NCBI GenBank assembly: GCA_035552155.1
Contig: DASZLX010000042.1
Span: 15,207-79,206, forward strand
Length of the DNA stretch: 64,000 nucleotides
Reading direction: 5' to 3'
DNA from: DASXHY01 sp035552155
Lineage (GTDB): Bacteria; Verrucomicrobiota; Verrucomicrobiia; Limisphaerales; DASXHY01
Of the stretch, positions 61,942 to 64,000 are shown piece after piece. A model generated the notes under the pieces. That model ran no database searches, had not been told where the DNA came from, and worked only from the letters and a program-made list of their open reading frames with translations. The number at the start of each line of letters is the position of its first letter. Position 1 is the stretch's first letter. A program made the position numbers and the translations under genes.

Positions 61942-62400
61942 ATGAGCATTCTAAAGGAGTTCAAAGAGTTTGCGATGCGCGGCAATGTGGTGGACCTCGC
62001 GGTCGGCGTGGTCATCGGCGCGGCGTTCGGGAAAATTGTCACGTCGCTCGTGAATGACATTATCATGCCGCCGATTGGAAAACTGACGGGCGGCGTGGAC
62101 TTCAATGACAAATTTATCAGTCTCGATCCGGAGAAGCTGCAGAAATACATGGCGGATCATCCGCCGCTGGATCGGGCGCACATGACGCTCGCGCAGGCGA
62201 AGGCGGCGGGGGATTCGGTGATTGCGTACGGGTCTTTCCTGAGCACGATCCTGGATTTCCTGATTGTGGCTTTTTGCATTTTTTTGGTCGTGAAACTAAT
62301 GAATCGGCTCTGGAAACAACCGGCTCCGGCTGCGGCTGAACCAACGGCGCAGGAAAAATTGCTCGCCGAGATACGCGATCTTCTCCGGGCAAAAGGTTGA
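61942..62400 (+). CDS. mscL: Large-conductance mechanosensitive channel MscL
   Basis: 152 residues. The N-terminus MSILKEFKEFAMRGNVVDLA and GVVIGAAFGKIVTSLVNDII is the conserved amphipathic helix plus pore-lining TM1, and MPPIGKLTGG follows it. The periplasmic loop (about 48-92) is slightly longer than in E. coli. TM2 is FLSTILDFLIVAFCIFLVVK, and the C-terminal cytoplasmic helix EKLLAEIRDLLRAK forms the bundle. It is a homopentameric inner-membrane channel that opens on hypo-osmotic shock. It stands alone, 170 bp after the nitrate-binding-protein gene. Confidence 0.97.
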   Translation: MSILKEFKEFAMRGNVVDLAVGVVIGAAFGKIVTSLVNDIIMPPIGKLTGGVDFNDKFISLDPEKLQKYMADHPPLDRAHMTLAQAKAAGDSVIAYGSFLSTILDFLIVAFCIFLVVKLMNRLWKQPAPAAAEPTAQEKLLAEIRDLLRAKG

Positions 62401-62615
62401 ACATGGACGGCAGTGGCAGGGGCGGGCGCGCACGGGTCGTGCCGGTTTCCAGTCCGGGAATTTAAACACATGGGGGGATGTCCGTGCCGCGGAGTCACTA
62501 AAAACTTCCTCTGGCTTTAGGCGATGGGTTGAGGCTATCTTCTGCGCCTGAATTTTGGCCGGAATGCCGCCTTCGCGCTGTCTAATCGCCTGGTGCCAGC
62601 CTGCCTTTCGATGAC

Positions 62616-64000
62616 ATGATGACCAGTTCGCAAATCCGCCAGTCGTTTCTCGATTTTTTCAGGTCGAAGCAGCACACGATCGTGCCGTCTTCGAGCCTGT
62701 TGCCTGATTCTCCGAACCTGCTGTTTACCAACGCGGGCATGAATCAGTTTGTTCCCATTTTTCTCGGGCAAAAAAGGCCGGATGTGAGCAAATGGGCGGG
62801 GGCCGTTCCGGGGCTCGACACGCGCGCGGCGGACACGCAGAAGTGCATTCGCGCCGGCGGCAAGCATAACGACCTGGATGACGTGGGGCTTGATACGTAT
62901 CACCATACGTTTTTCGAGATGCTGGGGAACTGGAGTTTTGGGGACTATTTCAAGAAGGAGGCGATTGAGTGGGCGTGGGGATTGGTGGTTGAGAAGTGGA
63001 AATTTCCGCCGGCGCGGCTGTATGCCACGGTTTATTCGCCGGACAAGTCGCAAAACGATCCCAGCGATTTCGACCGGGAAGCGTGGGATTATTGGGCGGA
63101 GAAATTTCGGATGGTTGGGTTGGATCCGAAAATCCATATCGTCAACGGCAACAAGAAGGACAATTTTTGGATGATGGGGGAGACGGGGCCGTGCGGGCCG
63201 TGCTCGGAGTTGCACGTGGACCTGACGCCGGAGGGGAACACGGAAGGGCGGCTGGTCAACAAGGGAAGCGCGCAGTGCATCGAGATTTGGAACCTGGTGT
63301 TTATCCAGTTCAACGCGAACCCGGACGGGACGTTTTCTCCGCTGCCGGCGAAACACGTGGATACCGGCATGGGTTTCGAGCGGGTGACGAGCATCATCCA
63401 GGGGACGAAGGGGATGAAGGATTTCGCGAACGCGAAAATTTCGAATTATGAGACGGATATTTTCCGGCCGATTTTTGACGCGCTGGAAAGATTGAGCGGG
63501 AAAAAATACACGAGCACTTTGCCTGGGAGCGCGGCTGTTGCGTCGACGGGACAGGAGCCGTTAAAATCGACCGGCGAATCTCCGAGTCCGATCATTGAGG
63601 TCGAACATGGCACGGATGTGTCGCGCGCGGTGGCCGGCCTGGAAGAGGAACGCGGTTCGGGCACGGAGCAGATTGCGATTGATGTGGCGTTCCGGGTGAT
63701 TGCGGACCATATCCGGACGCTGAGTTTCGCGATTGCGGATGGGATTCTGCCGGGCAATAACGATCGAAATTATGTTTTGCGGCGGATTCTGCGCCGGGCG
63801 GTGCGTTATGGACGGACGCTGGGATTTCGTGAGCCGTTTTTTTACAAGTTGGTGGATGTGCTGGCGGACACGATGGGAGATGTGTTTCCGGAGATTCGCG
63901 CGAAGAAAAAGCAGGTGCAGGATGTGATTCGGACGGAGGAGGAGGCGTTTAATAAGACGTTGGATCGGGGGTTGGCGTTATTCGAAGAAGAAGCGGCGAA
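62616..64000 (+). CDS. alaS: Alanyl-tRNA synthetase, 5' portion; 3' end outside window
   Basis: 461 codons are visible and the frame runs off the window without a stop. There are two consecutive ATG codons (62616, 62619). IRQSFLDFFRSKQHTIVPSS, LLFTNAGMNQFVPIFLGQ, KCIRAGGKHNDLDDVGLDTY and HHTFFEMLGNWSFGDYFK are class-II motifs of the aminoacylation domain. MGETGPCGPCSELHVD and HVDTGMGFERV follow. AFRVIADHIRTLSFAIADG and RNYVLRRILRRAVRYGR mark the tRNA-recognition region. Between SGKKYTSTLPG and AFRVIADHIR there is an extra Ala/Ser/Glu-rich stretch of about 45 residues compared with E. coli AlaS. The cytoplasmic enzyme charges tRNA-Ala. Confidence 0.97.
   Translation, partial: MMTSSQIRQSFLDFFRSKQHTIVPSSSLLPDSPNLLFTNAGMNQFVPIFLGQKRPDVSKWAGAVPGLDTRAADTQKCIRAGGKHNDLDDVGLDTYHHTFFEMLGNWSFGDYFKKEAIEWAWGLVVEKWKFPPARLYATVYSPDKSQNDPSDFDREAWDYWAEKFRMVGLDPKIHIVNGNKKDNFWMMGETGPCGPCSELHVDLTPEGNTEGRLVNKGSAQCIEIWNLVFIQFNANPDGTFSPLPAKHVDTGMGFERVTSIIQGTKGMKDFANAKISNYETDIFRPIFDALERLSGKKYTSTLPGSAAVASTGQEPLKSTGESPSPIIEVEHGTDVSRAVAGLEEERGSGTEQIAIDVAFRVIADHIRTLSFAIADGILPGNNDRNYVLRRILRRAVRYGRTLGFREPFFYKLVDVLADTMGDVFPEIRAKKKQVQDVIRTEEEAFNKTLDRGLALFEEEAA

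Noticed and set aside
62401..62615. T-box or other leader before alaS
   Set aside because: No T-box core or specifier stem could be recognised in the 215 bp, and no small gene is supported there.

Overview
The window is chromosomal DNA of a Verrucomicrobiota-type bacterium, most likely from the soil/freshwater Pedosphaerales-Limisphaerales side of the phylum. This is inferred from four prepilin-type proteins with the FTLIELLVVIAIIAILAA N-terminus and H-X9-DG-like C-termini, very large Ig-like/jelly-roll secreted proteins ending in FYR/FFR modules, an ECF sigma factor fused to a membrane and coiled-coil tail, and glycosidase clusters run by LuxR-type two-component systems instead of SusC/D. 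No phage, IS element, CRISPR array, rRNA or tRNA was seen.

Layout. (1) 1-5737: 5'-truncated GH116-like glycosidase, then an RbsC-type ABC permease and a periplasmic sugar-binding lipoprotein; no ATPase gene is in the window. (2) 5779-17244, minus strand: GH78 rhamnosidase, giant modular secreted protein, pseudopilin, sensor kinase and LuxR-type regulator, read in that order. (3) 17578-24422, plus: a second GH78 rhamnosidase divergent from the first, then a large sensor kinase overlapping its response regulator. (4) 24602-34170, plus: modular secreted protein, pseudopilin, and two tandem paralogues of an uncharacterised family with a NodB/GH57-like look, one small and one carrying an adhesin-like front half. 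(5) 34190-48159: GntR/LacI-hybrid regulator (minus), pseudopilin, autotransporter-type beta-strand repeat protein, multidomain GH32 fructanase, sugar MFS transporter and fructokinase, which together make a complete fructan route. (6) 48165-56407: orphan sensor kinase (minus), LamG/Ig secreted protein, pseudopilin, GH18 chitinase-like enzyme. (7) 56486-64000: housekeeping and mixed genes: rarA, fused ECF sigma factor, NasS/NrtA-like nitrate-binding protein, mscL, and the 5' part of alaS, which runs off the window.

How it fits together. Regions 1-6 read as a plant or exopolysaccharide degradation island: secreted enzymes release rhamnose, glucose/xylose, fructose and amino sugars; ABC and MFS transporters import them; fructokinase phosphorylates fructose. 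Sensing appears to use kinases whose outer domains look carbohydrate-binding; one resembles a beta-sandwich of the rhamnosidase encoded nearby. A recurring CACC-N6-GGGG element lies about 80-165 bp upstream of five secreted-protein genes and is a candidate operator for the LuxR-type regulators. Three of four pseudopilin genes follow a giant secreted-protein gene across a strong GCCCGGG-containing hairpin, suggesting read-through-controlled co-expression. Functions come from sequence reading alone; no database search was run.
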